Source of the DNA: Streptomyces ficellus
GTDB taxonomy: Bacteria > Actinomycetota > Actinomycetes > Streptomycetales > Streptomycetaceae
Length of the DNA stretch: 64,000 nt
Assembly: GCF_030406405.1 (NCBI RefSeq)
Contig: NZ_JAUEPL010000021.1
Span: 36,796-100,795, forward strand
Direction of reading: 5' to 3'
Translations under genes and position numbers: made by a program
Shown here: one piece after another, positions 16,425 through 25,531 of the stretch
Layout: every line of letters begins with the position of its first letter
Position numbering within the stretch: position 1 is the stretch's first letter
The notes under the pieces: generated by a model
Databases searched by the model: none
Seen by the model: only the letters and a program-made list of their open reading frames with translations
What the model was told of the DNA's origin: nothing

Positions 16425-17567
16425 ATGTGGGTCCCCAGACGTGCGGTGGCGGTGGCTGCGGGCCTCGTCCTGGTCTCCGGCTGTACGGCTCAGGAAGCAC
16501 CCGGCACGGCCCAGTTCCAGTCGGCGGTGGACCGGCGGGCCGCCGCCGTGCGGGCCGAGGAGCTCGCCGGGGTGCCGCTCGGCTCCTGGTCGTACCGCGT
16601 GACGCGGGTGCGGCGGGACGGCGACCGGGCCACCGCGCGCGCCGAGCTGAGCTACCGCATCGCCGGGTACGACAGCGGGGCGGTGACCGGCGAGCGGGTG
16701 CTTGAGCTCGCGGAGCGGGACGGCCGCTGGTACGTGACGTCCGACCGGCCCGCGCAGGGCGCCGCCCAGCACCTCTGGGAGCAGGGCGACATCCAGGTCG
16801 TACGGGGCAGGAACAGCCTGGTCCTCGGGGTCGGGCAGGACGCGGCGCGGCTGAAGTCCGTCGCGGCGGCCGCGGACCGGGCGGTGCCCGCCGTGTCCGA
16901 CGCCTGGCCCGGCGGGTGGGCGCGGCGCGTGGTGGTGCTCGTGCCGGCCTCGCTGAAGGGCATGGGCGCGCTGCTGGGGGAGCCGGCGGCGGGGTACCGG
17001 GGGATCGCGGCGGTGACGACCGGCCGGGTCGGGGGCGGCGCGGACGCCCCGGCCGACCGCGTGATCGTCAACCCCGAGGCGTACGCGGTGCTGGGCGAGT
17101 TCGGGCAGGGCGTCGTGCTCGCCCACGAGACGGCGCATGTCGCGTCCCGCGCGTACACCTCCGCGGCCACGCCGCTGTGGCTCTCGGAGGGGTTCGCCGA
17201 CTGGGTGGCCTACCGGGGCACGGGGCGGCCGGCGGCGCGGGTGGCCCCGGAGCTGCGGGCGGCGGTCCGGGCGGGGGACGTCCCGGACGCCCTGCCGGAC
17301 GACGAGGACTTCAGGTTCGGGGGCTCAGGCCGTTCGTCCGGCGGTGACGCGGGCGCGCTGGCGCGTGCGTACGAGGCCGGCTGGCTGGCCTGCGCGCTGA
17401 TCGCCGACCGGTGGGGCGAGGCGAAGCTGACGGCGTTCTACCGGGCGGTGGGCAAGCACGAGAAGCGGGCCGGCGCGGTGGAGGAGGCCCTGCGCGAGGT
17501 GCTGTCGACCACCCCGGAGGCCTTCACCGCCCAGTGGCGCGGCTACCTGCGCGAACAGCTCGGCTAG
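16425..17567 (+). CDS. Lipoprotein with gluzincin-type HExxH metallopeptidase motif
   Basis: 380 aa. The N-terminus is a lipoprotein signal, lipobox LVSGC with C20. Residues 30-130 look like an NTF2-like domain. The C-terminal half has H234-E235-T-A-H238 followed 17 residues later by E255 (LSEGFADWVAY), the HExxH-x16-E arrangement of zinc gluzincins. It is probably an extracytoplasmic zinc protease or a derivative, possibly working with the NlpC/P60 pair that precedes it by 16 bp. The exact family is not recognised. Confidence 0.75.
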   Translation: MWVPRRAVAVAAGLVLVSGCTAQEAPGTAQFQSAVDRRAAAVRAEELAGVPLGSWSYRVTRVRRDGDRATARAELSYRIAGYDSGAVTGERVLELAERDGRWYVTSDRPAQGAAQHLWEQGDIQVVRGRNSLVLGVGQDAARLKSVAAAADRAVPAVSDAWPGGWARRVVVLVPASLKGMGALLGEPAAGYRGIAAVTTGRVGGGADAPADRVIVNPEAYAVLGEFGQGVVLAHETAHVASRAYTSAATPLWLSEGFADWVAYRGTGRPAARVAPELRAAVRAGDVPDALPDDEDFRFGGSGRSSGGDAGALARAYEAGWLACALIADRWGEAKLTAFYRAVGKHEKRAGAVEEALREVLSTTPEAFTAQWRGYLREQLG

Positions 17568-17586
17568 CCGGCCGGCCGCCGCCGTA

Positions 17587-18837
17587 TCAGGAGGTGAGCA
17601 CCCGGTCGCGGGTCGCCTGAGCCGGGACCGTGGCGCGCTCGCGCAGGCGCGGCTCGGTGACCGACTGGAGCCACAGCTGCCGGCAGGCGGTGACCGTGGC
17701 CGCGACGAGCAGCCCGTTGCGTACGGTCAGCAGCAGCAGGCCCCAGCCGTCGCTGTGCACGACGTGGGTGAACCAGATCGGGAACTCCAGCATCGTCACG
17801 CCCGTCGCCGCCAGCACCAGCCGTGCCGCCCCGCGCATCCGGCTGTTGTGGAAGACCAGGCAGACGGCCGCCAGTCCGACCAGCCAGATCATGTACTGCG
17901 GGCTGATCACCCGGCTCGTGGTGGTGAACAGCAGCACGGCAGCGAAGGCCGCGTCGCACAGTGTCGTCGTACCGAACTCCCGCGCCCGCACCCGCCACAC
18001 CAGCAGCCAGCCGAACGCCGCCACCGTCAGCGCGAGCGCGGCGGTGGAGACCACCGGGACGTACGGGCCGAGGAACTCCACCGACCCGTAGTTCAGCAGC
18101 ACCTGCCCCTCCCAGCCGAAGTGCCGCGCCACATGGAAGACCAGCGCGCCCAGCGACTCCACCTCCGTGCCCCGGTCCCGCTGGAAGGTGAGGAAGGCCA
18201 GCGCCCCGGGCATCGCCGCCGTGCAGGCCAGCAGCACCGCCGCCCCCGTGACCACCGCCGTCGTCCACGAGCGCCGGGTGACCGGGCCGCGCCGGGTGCC
18301 CGCCAGCACCAGCACCGGCCAGACCTTCAGCAGCGCGCCGAAGCCGGCCAGCGCGCCGAGGACGCGCGGGTGCCGGACGCCCGCCAGCAGCGCGGCGACG
18401 GCCACGGCGGTGACCATCAGGTCGTAGCGGGCGTACGCGGTCGGGCCGAGCAGCGGCACGCCCACGACCCACACCCACGCGCCCATGAGGCACTTGCCGG
18501 GGCGCCGCGCCGCGTACAGCAGCAGGCCGAGGACGAGCGCGTCGCTGACGAGGACGAGCACGAAGAAGGCCGAGGCGTAGTCGAGGAAGGGCAGCAGGCC
18601 GGGGGAGAGGATCGCGAGCGCGGCGGCCGGGGGGTACTGCCAGGTGACGTCGTCCAGCGGGTACGTGCCGGTCCTCAGCACCTCGTACCAGCCCTGGTAG
18701 ATCTGCGAGACGTCGGAGGTGACGTCCGGTCCGGGCAGGACGAGGACCTTGAAGACACAGAGCAGCAGGAGAGTCCTGGTCAGAAGCCATATGCCGATGA
18801 CTGCGATCGGGAGCCGGGTGCCGCTGGGGCCCTTCAT
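17587..18837 (-). CDS. GT87-type polyprenyl-phosphate mannose-dependent transferase
   Basis: 416 aa from ATG 18837, with GAGG upstream. About ten membrane helices and an acidic first extracytoplasmic loop (GPDVTSDVSQIYQGWYEVL), then TWQYPPAAAL, fit GT87 (DUF2029) alpha-mannosyltransferases such as mycobacterial Rv2181. These use polyprenyl-phosphate mannose on the outer face. It is divergent from pimB, so a shared role in mannosylated phosphatidylinositol or glycolipid synthesis is plausible. The acceptor is not determined. Confidence 0.8.
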   Translation of the reverse strand: MKGPSGTRLPIAVIGIWLLTRTLLLLCVFKVLVLPGPDVTSDVSQIYQGWYEVLRTGTYPLDDVTWQYPPAAALAILSPGLLPFLDYASAFFVLVLVSDALVLGLLLYAARRPGKCLMGAWVWVVGVPLLGPTAYARYDLMVTAVAVAALLAGVRHPRVLGALAGFGALLKVWPVLVLAGTRRGPVTRRSWTTAVVTGAAVLLACTAAMPGALAFLTFQRDRGTEVESLGALVFHVARHFGWEGQVLLNYGSVEFLGPYVPVVSTAALALTVAAFGWLLVWRVRAREFGTTTLCDAAFAAVLLFTTTSRVISPQYMIWLVGLAAVCLVFHNSRMRGAARLVLAATGVTMLEFPIWFTHVVHSDGWGLLLLTVRNGLLVAATVTACRQLWLQSVTEPRLRERATVPAQATRDRVLTS

Positions 18838-18936
18838 GCGTACCTCGTCCGGGTGGGTGGGCGGTCTGGGGTCGTGGTGCCGGGCGGGACTGTGCGTGAG
18901 CGGTGGAGCGGCGCCGTTCGGTACTGTCGGCTTGCG

Positions 18937-20079
18937 ATGCACAAGACCTTGATCGTAACGAACGACTTTCCGCCCAGACCCGGCGGGATTCAGGCGTTTC
19001 TGCACAACATGGCGCTCAGACTTGATCCGGAACGGATCGTTGTCTACGCCTCCACATGGAAGCGCGGCCGGGAGGGCGCCGAGGCGACCGCCCTGTTCGA
19101 CGCCGAACAGCCGTTCCAGGTTGTCCGGGACCGTACGACGATGTTGTTGCCCACACCACGCGTCACCGCCCGCGCGGCCGGGCTGCTGCGCGAGCACGGC
19201 TGCGAGTCGGTGTGGTTCGGGGCGGCGGCCCCCCTCGGGCTGATGGCGCCGGCGCTGCGGAAGGCCGGGGCGCGGCGGATCGTCGCCACGACGCACGGCC
19301 ACGAGGCGGGCTGGGCCCAGCTGCCGGGGTCGCGGCGGCTGCTGCGGCGGATCGGCGAGGGTACGGACACGATCACGTACCTCGGTGAGTACACGCGCTC
19401 GCGCATCGCCGCGGCGCTGACGCCCGGAGCGGCCGGGCGGATGGTGCAGCTGCCGCCGGGCGTGGACGAGAAGACGTTCCACCCCGGGTCGGGCGGGGAC
19501 GCGATCCGGGAACGGCTGGGCCTGGCCGGTCGGCCGGTCGTGGTGTGCGTGTCCCGGCTGGTCCCGCGCAAGGGCCAGGACACCCTGATCAGGGCCATGC
19601 CCGCGATCCTGCGGCGCGTGCCGGACGCGGTGCTGCTGATCGTGGGCGGCGGGCCGTACGGGAAGGACCTGCGCCGCCTCGCCGCCGGGACGGGGGTCGC
19701 CGGATCGGTGCGCTTCACGGGCGCGGTGCCGTGGGAGGAGCTGCCGGCCCACTACGGGGCGGGCGACGTCTTCGCGATGCCGTGCCGGACGCGGCGGGGC
19801 GGCCTGGACGTCGAGGGGCTCGGCATCGTGTACCTGGAGGCCTCCGCGACCGGCCTGCCGGTGGTGGCGGGCGACTCGGGCGGCGCCCCCGACGCCGTAC
19901 TGGACGGGGAGACGGGCTGGGTCGTACGCGGCGAGTCCCCGGCGCAGTGCGCCGAGCGGATCGTGACGCTCCTGGAGGACCCGGAACTGCGCCGCCGCAT
20001 GGGCGAGCGCGGCCGCGCCTGGGTCGAGGAGAAGTGGCGCTGGGACCTCCTCGCGGAACACCTCAAAACCCTGCTCTGA
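18937..20079 (+). CDS. pimB: GT4 phosphatidylinositol mannosyltransferase (PimB-like)
   Basis: 380 aa. From the first residues (VTNDFPPRPGGIQAFLHN) it closely follows mycobacterial PimB (Rv2188c): VWFGAAAPLGLMAP, THGHEAGW, LPPGVD, CVSRLVPRKGQDTL, and DVFAMPCRTRRGGLDVEGLG with the EX7E pair E293/E301. The family adds the second mannose from GDP-mannose to PIM1 on the cytoplasmic side. The next gene along, an acyl-CoA synthetase, is also adjacent to pimB in mycobacteria. The start codon has only a weak ribosome binding site. Confidence 0.85.
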   Translation: MHKTLIVTNDFPPRPGGIQAFLHNMALRLDPERIVVYASTWKRGREGAEATALFDAEQPFQVVRDRTTMLLPTPRVTARAAGLLREHGCESVWFGAAAPLGLMAPALRKAGARRIVATTHGHEAGWAQLPGSRRLLRRIGEGTDTITYLGEYTRSRIAAALTPGAAGRMVQLPPGVDEKTFHPGSGGDAIRERLGLAGRPVVVCVSRLVPRKGQDTLIRAMPAILRRVPDAVLLIVGGGPYGKDLRRLAAGTGVAGSVRFTGAVPWEELPAHYGAGDVFAMPCRTRRGGLDVEGLGIVYLEASATGLPVVAGDSGGAPDAVLDGETGWVVRGESPAQCAERIVTLLEDPELRRRMGERGRAWVEEKWRWDLLAEHLKTLL

Positions 20080-20109
20080 CCCGCCCCCACGTCCCTCGGC
20101 CCTGGGCCG

Positions 20110-20138
20110 GCCCCGCCCCCGGCCGCCGTGGGCGGGGC
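20110..20138. terminator. Bidirectional hairpin between pimB and the acyl-CoA synthetase
   Basis: GCCCCGCCC (20110-20118) with GGGCGGGGC (20130-20138), between two convergent genes. Confidence 0.55.
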
Positions 20139-20182
20139 GGGGGCCGGGCCTGCGGAACGCGGCTGTGGCCGGCTCGCAGAGG

Positions 20183-21979
20183 CTACGCGCCGTAGATGGC
20201 CTCGATCTCGTCCGCGAAGTCCTTCGCCACCACGTTCCGCTTCAGCTTCAGCGACGGCGTGATGTGACCGGCCTCCTCCGTGAACTGGGAGGGAAGGATG
20301 CGGAACTTCCGCACCGATTCCGCCTTGGAGACCGCCGCGTTGCCGTCGTCCACGGCCCGCTGCACCTCCGCCAGCAGGTCCGGGTCGTCGCGCAGCGACG
20401 CCGCCGTCGCGCCGGCCGGCTTGCCGCGCTCGGCGGCCCAGCGGCCGAGGAACTCCTCGTCGATGGTCACCAGCGCGCCCACGAACGGACGGCCGTCGCC
20501 GACCACCATGCACTCCGCGACCAGCGCGTGGCCGCGGATGCGGTCCTCGATCACCGCCGGGGCGACGTTCTTGCCGCCCGCGGTGACCAGGATCTCCTTC
20601 TTCCGGCCCGTGATGGCCAGGTAGCCGTCCTCGTCCAGCGTGCCGATGTCGCCGGTGTGGAACCAGCCGTCGGCCAGCGCGTCGGCGGTGGCCGCCTCGT
20701 TGTTCCAGTACCCCGTGAAGATGTGCTCGCCGTGCAGCAGCACCTCGCCGTCGTCGGCGATCCGCACCACCGAGCCCGGCAGCGGCTGCCCGACCGTACC
20801 GATCTTCTGCCGGTCCCACGGGTTGAACGCGGTCGCCGCGCACGACTCCGTCAGGCCGTACCCCTCCAGCACCGTGAACCCGATGCCGCGGAAGAAGTGC
20901 CCGAGCCGCTCACCCAGCGGAGCCCCGCCCGAGATGGCGAACTCGCCACGGCCGCCCAGCACCGCGCGCAGCTTGCGGTAGACCAGCTTGTCGAAGACGA
21001 AGTGCTTCAGCTTCAGCCCGAGCGAAGGCCCCTGCGGCGCCGCCAGCGCCCTGCTGTACGCGATCGCCGTGTTCGCGGCCCTGTCGAAGATCTTGCCCTT
21101 GCCGTCCGCCTGCGCCTTGGCCCGCGCCGAGTTGTAGACCTTCTCGAAGACGCGCGGCACGCCGAGGATCAACGTCGGCCGGAAGGAGGCCAGTTCGTCG
21201 GTGAGGTTCTTGATGTCGGGCACACAGCCCAGCCGGATCGGCGCCAGCACCGACGCCACCTCGACCAGCCGCCCGAAGACATGGGCGGCGGGCAGGAAGA
21301 GGAGTACGGAACACTCGCCCGTACGGAACAGGGGCTTGAGGCGCTCCACCACATTGCCGCACTCCGCGAAGAAGTTGCGGTGCGTCAGCACACACCCCTT
21401 GGGGCGGCCGGTGGTCCCCGAGGTGTAGACGATCGTGGCGATGTCGTCCGCCTTGGCGGACGCGCCGCGCTCGTCGACCGTCTCCTCCGAGACGTCCGCG
21501 CCCGCCTCGGTCAGCTCCTCGATCGCGCCCTTGTCGATCTGCCAGACGTGCCGCAGGTGCGGCAGCCGGTCCCGTACGGACTCCACGGCGGCGGCGTGCC
21601 CGTCGCTCTCCACCAGCACCGCGACCGCGCCCGAGTCGCCCAGGATCCACTGGACCTGCTCGGCGGAGCTCGTCTCGTACACCGGCACGGTCACCGCCCC
21701 GGCGCTCCAGATCGCGAAGTCCAGCTGCACCCACTCGTAGCGGGTACGCGACATCAGGGCGACCCGGTCACCGGGCCGGACACCCCGCGCGATCAGCCCC
21801 TTTGCGGCGGCCCGCACCTCGGCGAGGAACTGGGTGGCGGTCACGTCCGTCCACACACCGGCCACCTTGCGGCCCATGACGGCCACGTCCGGGTGCTGAG
21901 CGGCATTGCGGCGGATGAGATCCGTCAGGTTGCCGTCCGTGGGGACCTCGTACAGGGCCGGAAGGCTGAACTCGCGCAA
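20183..21979 (-). CDS. Long-chain fatty acid-CoA ligase (FadD15-like)
   Basis: 598 aa ANL-superfamily adenylating enzyme. It has the P-loop-like YTSGTTGRPKGCVLTHRN, the A5 motif GYGLTESCA, and near the end TGRKKEILVTAGGKNVAP. It activates fatty acids with ATP and CoA. The mycobacterial orthologue by position is fadD15 (Rv2187), next to pimB. The start is MREFSLPALY; 256 bp separate it from the divergent phosphoesterase gene. Confidence 0.93.
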   Translation of the reverse strand: MREFSLPALYEVPTDGNLTDLIRRNAAQHPDVAVMGRKVAGVWTDVTATQFLAEVRAAAKGLIARGVRPGDRVALMSRTRYEWVQLDFAIWSAGAVTVPVYETSSAEQVQWILGDSGAVAVLVESDGHAAAVESVRDRLPHLRHVWQIDKGAIEELTEAGADVSEETVDERGASAKADDIATIVYTSGTTGRPKGCVLTHRNFFAECGNVVERLKPLFRTGECSVLLFLPAAHVFGRLVEVASVLAPIRLGCVPDIKNLTDELASFRPTLILGVPRVFEKVYNSARAKAQADGKGKIFDRAANTAIAYSRALAAPQGPSLGLKLKHFVFDKLVYRKLRAVLGGRGEFAISGGAPLGERLGHFFRGIGFTVLEGYGLTESCAATAFNPWDRQKIGTVGQPLPGSVVRIADDGEVLLHGEHIFTGYWNNEAATADALADGWFHTGDIGTLDEDGYLAITGRKKEILVTAGGKNVAPAVIEDRIRGHALVAECMVVGDGRPFVGALVTIDEEFLGRWAAERGKPAGATAASLRDDPDLLAEVQRAVDDGNAAVSKAESVRKFRILPSQFTEEAGHITPSLKLKRNVVAKDFADEIEAIYGA

Positions 21980-22236
21980 GACTGCTGCTCCTCATCGGGC
22001 GCCGACGCCACGGCTCTGTGTGACGCGCCGGCTGCGGTCCAAGATCGGGCAGGTGCTCGGTGGGGGCGAGCACGACTGGACTGCCCGGACGTTACCCATC
22101 AGTACGCGGTTCCCGATAGGGGCGCCGGTCAGATGTTCGCTGCGTCACACATATGCGGCTGTGCTTCGCGCACAGTAGTCCACACCTGTCACGACTCGGA
22201 AGTAACCGCAGGTCCGACCCCCTAAGGTGGATGCTC

Positions 22237-23004
22237 ATGCGAGTCCATGTGGTCAGTGACGTGCACGGGAACGCCGAGGACCTGGCCCAGGCCGGGGACG
22301 GCGCCGACGCCTTGATATGCCTCGGCGATCTTGTCCTCTTCCTCGACTACCACGACCACTCGCGCGGCATCTTCCCCGACCTCTTCGGCGTCGAGAACGC
22401 CGACCGCATCGTCGAACTGCGCACCTCCCGCCGCTTCGACGAGGCCCGCGAGTTCGGCCGCCGCCTCTGGGCGGAACTGGAGGTCGACCGCGAGAGCGCC
22501 ATCGAGTCGGCGGTGCGCCGCCAGTACGCCGCCATGTTCGCGGCCTTCCCCACACCCACGTACGCCACGTACGGCAACGTCGACATCCCCGCCCTCTGGC
22601 ACGAGTACGCCGCCCCCGGCACCACCGTGCTCGACGGGCAGCGCGTCGAACTCGGCGGCCGGGTCTTCGGCTTCGTGGGCGGCGGGCTGCGCACCCCCAT
22701 GCGGACGCCGTACGAGATCTCCGACGAGGAGTACGCGGCGAAGGTCGAGGCCGTCGGGGAGGTGGACGTGCTGTGCTCGCACATCCCGCCGGAAGTGCCC
22801 GAGCTGACGTACGACACGGTGGCGCGCCGCTTCGAACGCGGCAGCCGGGCGCTGCTGGCCGCGATCCGGCGGACCAGGCCCCGGTACGCCCTGTTCGGGC
22901 ACGTCCACCAGCCGCTGGCACGACGGATGCGGGTGGGGGCGACGGAGTGCGTCAACGTGGGCCATTTCGCGGCGACCAGGAGGCCCTGGGCCCTGGAATG
23001 GTGA
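22237..23004 (+). CDS. Calcineurin-like metallophosphoesterase
   Basis: 255 aa from the ATG at 22237 (AAGGTGG six bases upstream). Metal ligands appear in order: DVHGN, CLGDLV, YGNVD, SHIPP and GHVHQP, the five signature blocks of the dimetal phosphoesterase fold. The substrate is unknown. A few reading-frame extensions upstream lack a ribosome binding site. It begins a plus-strand run with the SRPBCC and ArsA-like genes. Confidence 0.88.
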   Translation: MRVHVVSDVHGNAEDLAQAGDGADALICLGDLVLFLDYHDHSRGIFPDLFGVENADRIVELRTSRRFDEAREFGRRLWAELEVDRESAIESAVRRQYAAMFAAFPTPTYATYGNVDIPALWHEYAAPGTTVLDGQRVELGGRVFGFVGGGLRTPMRTPYEISDEEYAAKVEAVGEVDVLCSHIPPEVPELTYDTVARRFERGSRALLAAIRRTRPRYALFGHVHQPLARRMRVGATECVNVGHFAATRRPWALEW

Positions 23005-23075
23005 CGGCCGCCCACGCGATAGCCTTCACCCGACACACCACCCCCCGTCGGCACCGCACTGGAGGAGCCACAGCG

Positions 23076-23525
23076 ATGGCGGAACACACCAGCTCGAGCA
23101 TCGAGATCGAGGCGGCACCGGCCGACGTCATGGGCGTGATCGCCGACTTCGCGCGCTACCCGGAGTGGACGGGTGAGGTGAAGGAGGCCGAGGTGCTGGA
23201 GAAGGACGCCGCCGGCCGCGCCGAGAAGGTCCGCCTCCTGCTGGACGCGGGCGCCATCAAGGACGACCACACCCTCGCGTACACCTGGACGGGCGACAAC
23301 GAGGTCAGCTGGACACTGGTCAAGTCCCAGATGCTGCGCGCCCTGGACGGCTCCTACCGCCTGGCCCCGCTCGCCGGCGGCGCGCGTACCGAGGTGACGT
23401 ACCAGCTGACGGTGGACGTCAAGATCCCCATGCTGGGCATGATCAAGCGCAAGGCCGAGAAGGTCATCATCGACCGCGCCCTGGCCGGCCTGAAGAAGCG
23501 CGTGGAATCGACCCCGAAGCCCTGA
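23076..23525 (+). CDS. SRPBCC (START/Coq10-like) family protein
   Basis: 149 aa. It starts with SSSIEIEAAPADVMGVIADFARYPEWTGEVKEAEV in the style of the polyketide cyclase/dehydrase and lipid-transfer fold, a hydrophobic-ligand cavity. GGAGGAG precedes the ATG. Equivalent in position and fold to mycobacterial Rv2185c. Probably binds a lipid or quinone; ligand unknown. Confidence 0.85.
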   Translation: MAEHTSSSIEIEAAPADVMGVIADFARYPEWTGEVKEAEVLEKDAAGRAEKVRLLLDAGAIKDDHTLAYTWTGDNEVSWTLVKSQMLRALDGSYRLAPLAGGARTEVTYQLTVDVKIPMLGMIKRKAEKVIIDRALAGLKKRVESTPKP

Positions 23526-23737
23526 CCCGCCCCGGGGGCTGCGTGGCGCGTGGCCCCGTGACCGTGCGGCCCCGGGGCCCGGGCGCCCGGTCGCCCGTGG
23601 CTCCGTGACCGTGTGACCTGTGGCCGTGTGGCCTGTGGCCTCGTGGCGCCTGGTTCCGTGGCGCGCGACCCGTCCCCCCGTCGCCCCGTGGCCCGTGCCG
23701 GGGCCGGGAGGGGAACGCACCGGTAGCGTGTCGGCCC
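23526..23737. repeat. Degenerate GC repeat spacer
   Basis: The gap before the ArsA-like gene consists of decayed short repeats of GTGGCC/CCGTGACCGTG type; CCGTGACCGTG occurs twice. No credible ORF or RNA was seen. Confidence 0.5.
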
Positions 23738-24988
23738 ATGCGAACCATCCTCGTCACCGGTCCCGGAGGCGCCGGCCGGACCACCGTCGCCGCCGCCACC
23801 GCCCTCAGCGCCGCCCGCGAGGGGCGTGAACGGGTCCTGTTCCTCACCGGGGACCGAGACGTCGCCGACTGGTTCACGCCCGGCGAGGGCGGCCCGGCCG
23901 TCCGCCGCATCGACTCCGGCGCCCACTTCCGCGCCGAACTCCTCGCCGTCCAGGAGCGCTGCGCCGCCGCGCTCGACCTGCTCGGCGCGGCGCCCCTCGC
24001 CGAGGAGGAGCTGACCGAACTGCCCGGCAGCGACCGGTTCGCCCTGCTGCGGGCACTGCGCGACGCCGCGACCGGCGGGGACGGCGGGACCGGCGGGACC
24101 GGCAGGGACAGCGGGGACAGCGAGAACGGCGGGGCCAGCGGGAACGGCGGGGACGGCGTGACCGGCGGCGAAGGCCCCTGGGACCTGGTCGTCGTGGACC
24201 TGCCGCCCCTCCCCGACGCCATCGCCGTGCTCGCCCTGCCCGAGCAGCTGCGCCGCTACCTCCGCCGCCTTCTCCCGGCCGAGCGGCAGACCGCCCGCGC
24301 GCTGCGGCCCATGCTCGCCCAGTTCGCCGGCGTACCCATGCCCGCCGCGTGGCTGTACGAGACCGCCGCCCGCTGGGACGCCGACCTCGCGTCCGTCCAG
24401 GCCCTCATCGAGTCCCCCGCCACGACCCTCCGGCTGGTCGCCGAGCCGGGACCCGCCGCCGCCCACGCGCTGCGCACCGCCCGCGCCGGACTCGCCCTGC
24501 ACCGCCTCGCCCCCGGCACCGTCGTCGCCAACAAGCTGCTGCCCACCACGTCCCCCGACCCCTGGCTCGCCGCCCTCGCCGCCCAGCAGCAGGCCCACCT
24601 CAAGGAGCTGTACGCCGAGCTCGGCGACGTACACGAGCTGCCGCACCTCGGCCGGGCCCCGCGCAGCGCGGGCGACCTGGCGCCACTGGAGCCGCCCGCG
24701 CCCACGGCCGCCCCCGCCCCCGCCCCCGCGCCGGAGTGGACCGTCGAGGACCGGCGCGACGAGGACGGCGTCCTGGTCTGGCGCATCCCGCTCCCCGGCG
24801 CCGCCAAACGCGACCTCTCCCTCGTCCGCCGCGGCGATGAACTCGTGCTCACCGTCGGGCCGTTCCGTCGCATCGTCCCCCTCCCGTCCGCCCTGCGCCG
24901 CTGCACCGTCTCCGGCGCGGGCCTCGCCGACGGCGTGCTGAGCGTGCGGTTCACACCCGACCCCGATATGTGGCCGCGCACGCGGTAA
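23738..24988 (+). CDS. ArsA-like ATPase with C-terminal HSP20-like domain
   Basis: 416 aa. The N-terminal P-loop GPGGAGRTTVA replaces both the deviant-Walker lysine and the P-loop lysine of ArsA (GKGGVGKT) by Pro and Arg, so ATPase activity is uncertain. The C-terminal ~65 residues (RDLSLVRRGDELVLTVGPF) are the ArsA HSP20-like beta domain. Residues about 113-147 are a Gly/Asp/Ser low-complexity insert encoded by 9-bp-like DNA repeats. The position matches Rv2184c in mycobacteria. Arsenite transport itself is unlikely; role unknown. Confidence 0.8.
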   Translation: MRTILVTGPGGAGRTTVAAATALSAAREGRERVLFLTGDRDVADWFTPGEGGPAVRRIDSGAHFRAELLAVQERCAAALDLLGAAPLAEEELTELPGSDRFALLRALRDAATGGDGGTGGTGRDSGDSENGGASGNGGDGVTGGEGPWDLVVVDLPPLPDAIAVLALPEQLRRYLRRLLPAERQTARALRPMLAQFAGVPMPAAWLYETAARWDADLASVQALIESPATTLRLVAEPGPAAAHALRTARAGLALHRLAPGTVVANKLLPTTSPDPWLAALAAQQQAHLKELYAELGDVHELPHLGRAPRSAGDLAPLEPPAPTAAPAPAPAPEWTVEDRRDEDGVLVWRIPLPGAAKRDLSLVRRGDELVLTVGPFRRIVPLPSALRRCTVSGAGLADGVLSVRFTPDPDMWPRTR

Positions 24989-25027
24989 CGTCGGAGGTAC
25001 CACGTCACGCAGCCGCAGGAGTACGCC

Positions 25028-25462
25028 ATGAGCGATGCCACCCAGCATCCCGACGCCGACGCCTGGGCGAGGGCCTGCGCCGAGGACCTGGAAGCCGAGA
25101 AGGCCCGCCGCCACGGGCAGAGCGCCCCGCCGCCCGGCGCCGCCGCCGACGAGCTGCGCAAGCTCGTCGACGCGGTCGCCGACAAGGTCGCCTCGCTGCG
25201 CACGCCGCTGCTCGGCATGGGCGCCCAGAACGCCGTACAGCAGCTCGTCGACCAGGCCAAGGCCGCCGTCGAGCCGGTCATCGAACGCAACCCCCAGGTC
25301 TTCGACCACCTCGCGGCCGCCGGCAACGAGTTGCTCGCCGCGTACCGCTCCGCCGTCGAGGGCCACGAGCGCCGCTGGACCCGCGGTCCCGACGCCCCCG
25401 AGGCGGGCGAGCGGAAGGGCGACGGCGGTCCCGCCGGGAGCGAGCACATCGACCTGGACTGA
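25028..25462 (+). CDS. DUF5304 family protein
   Basis: 144 aa, mostly helical and charged, with a conserved-looking core ELRKLVDAVADKVASL and AVQQLVDQAKAAVEPVIERN. I recognise it as the streptomycete DUF5304 family. No catalytic or membrane features. Located 39 bp after the ArsA-like gene, so probably the same transcript. Function unknown. Confidence 0.7.
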   Translation: MSDATQHPDADAWARACAEDLEAEKARRHGQSAPPPGAAADELRKLVDAVADKVASLRTPLLGMGAQNAVQQLVDQAKAAVEPVIERNPQVFDHLAAAGNELLAAYRSAVEGHERRWTRGPDAPEAGERKGDGGPAGSEHIDLD

Positions 25463-25471
25463 CTGACGGGC

Positions 25472-25493
25472 CCGTACCCGCCCTCGGGTACGG
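25472..25493 (+). terminator. Hairpin before glkA
   Basis: Perfect CCGTACCCG (25472-25480) / CGGGTACGG (25485-25493) with a 4-nt loop, right after the DUF5304 stop; followed by TTGG. Confidence 0.65.
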
Positions 25494-25531
25494 TTGGCCG
25501 TAGCGGGGCTCGACCGAAAACTGAGGGACAC

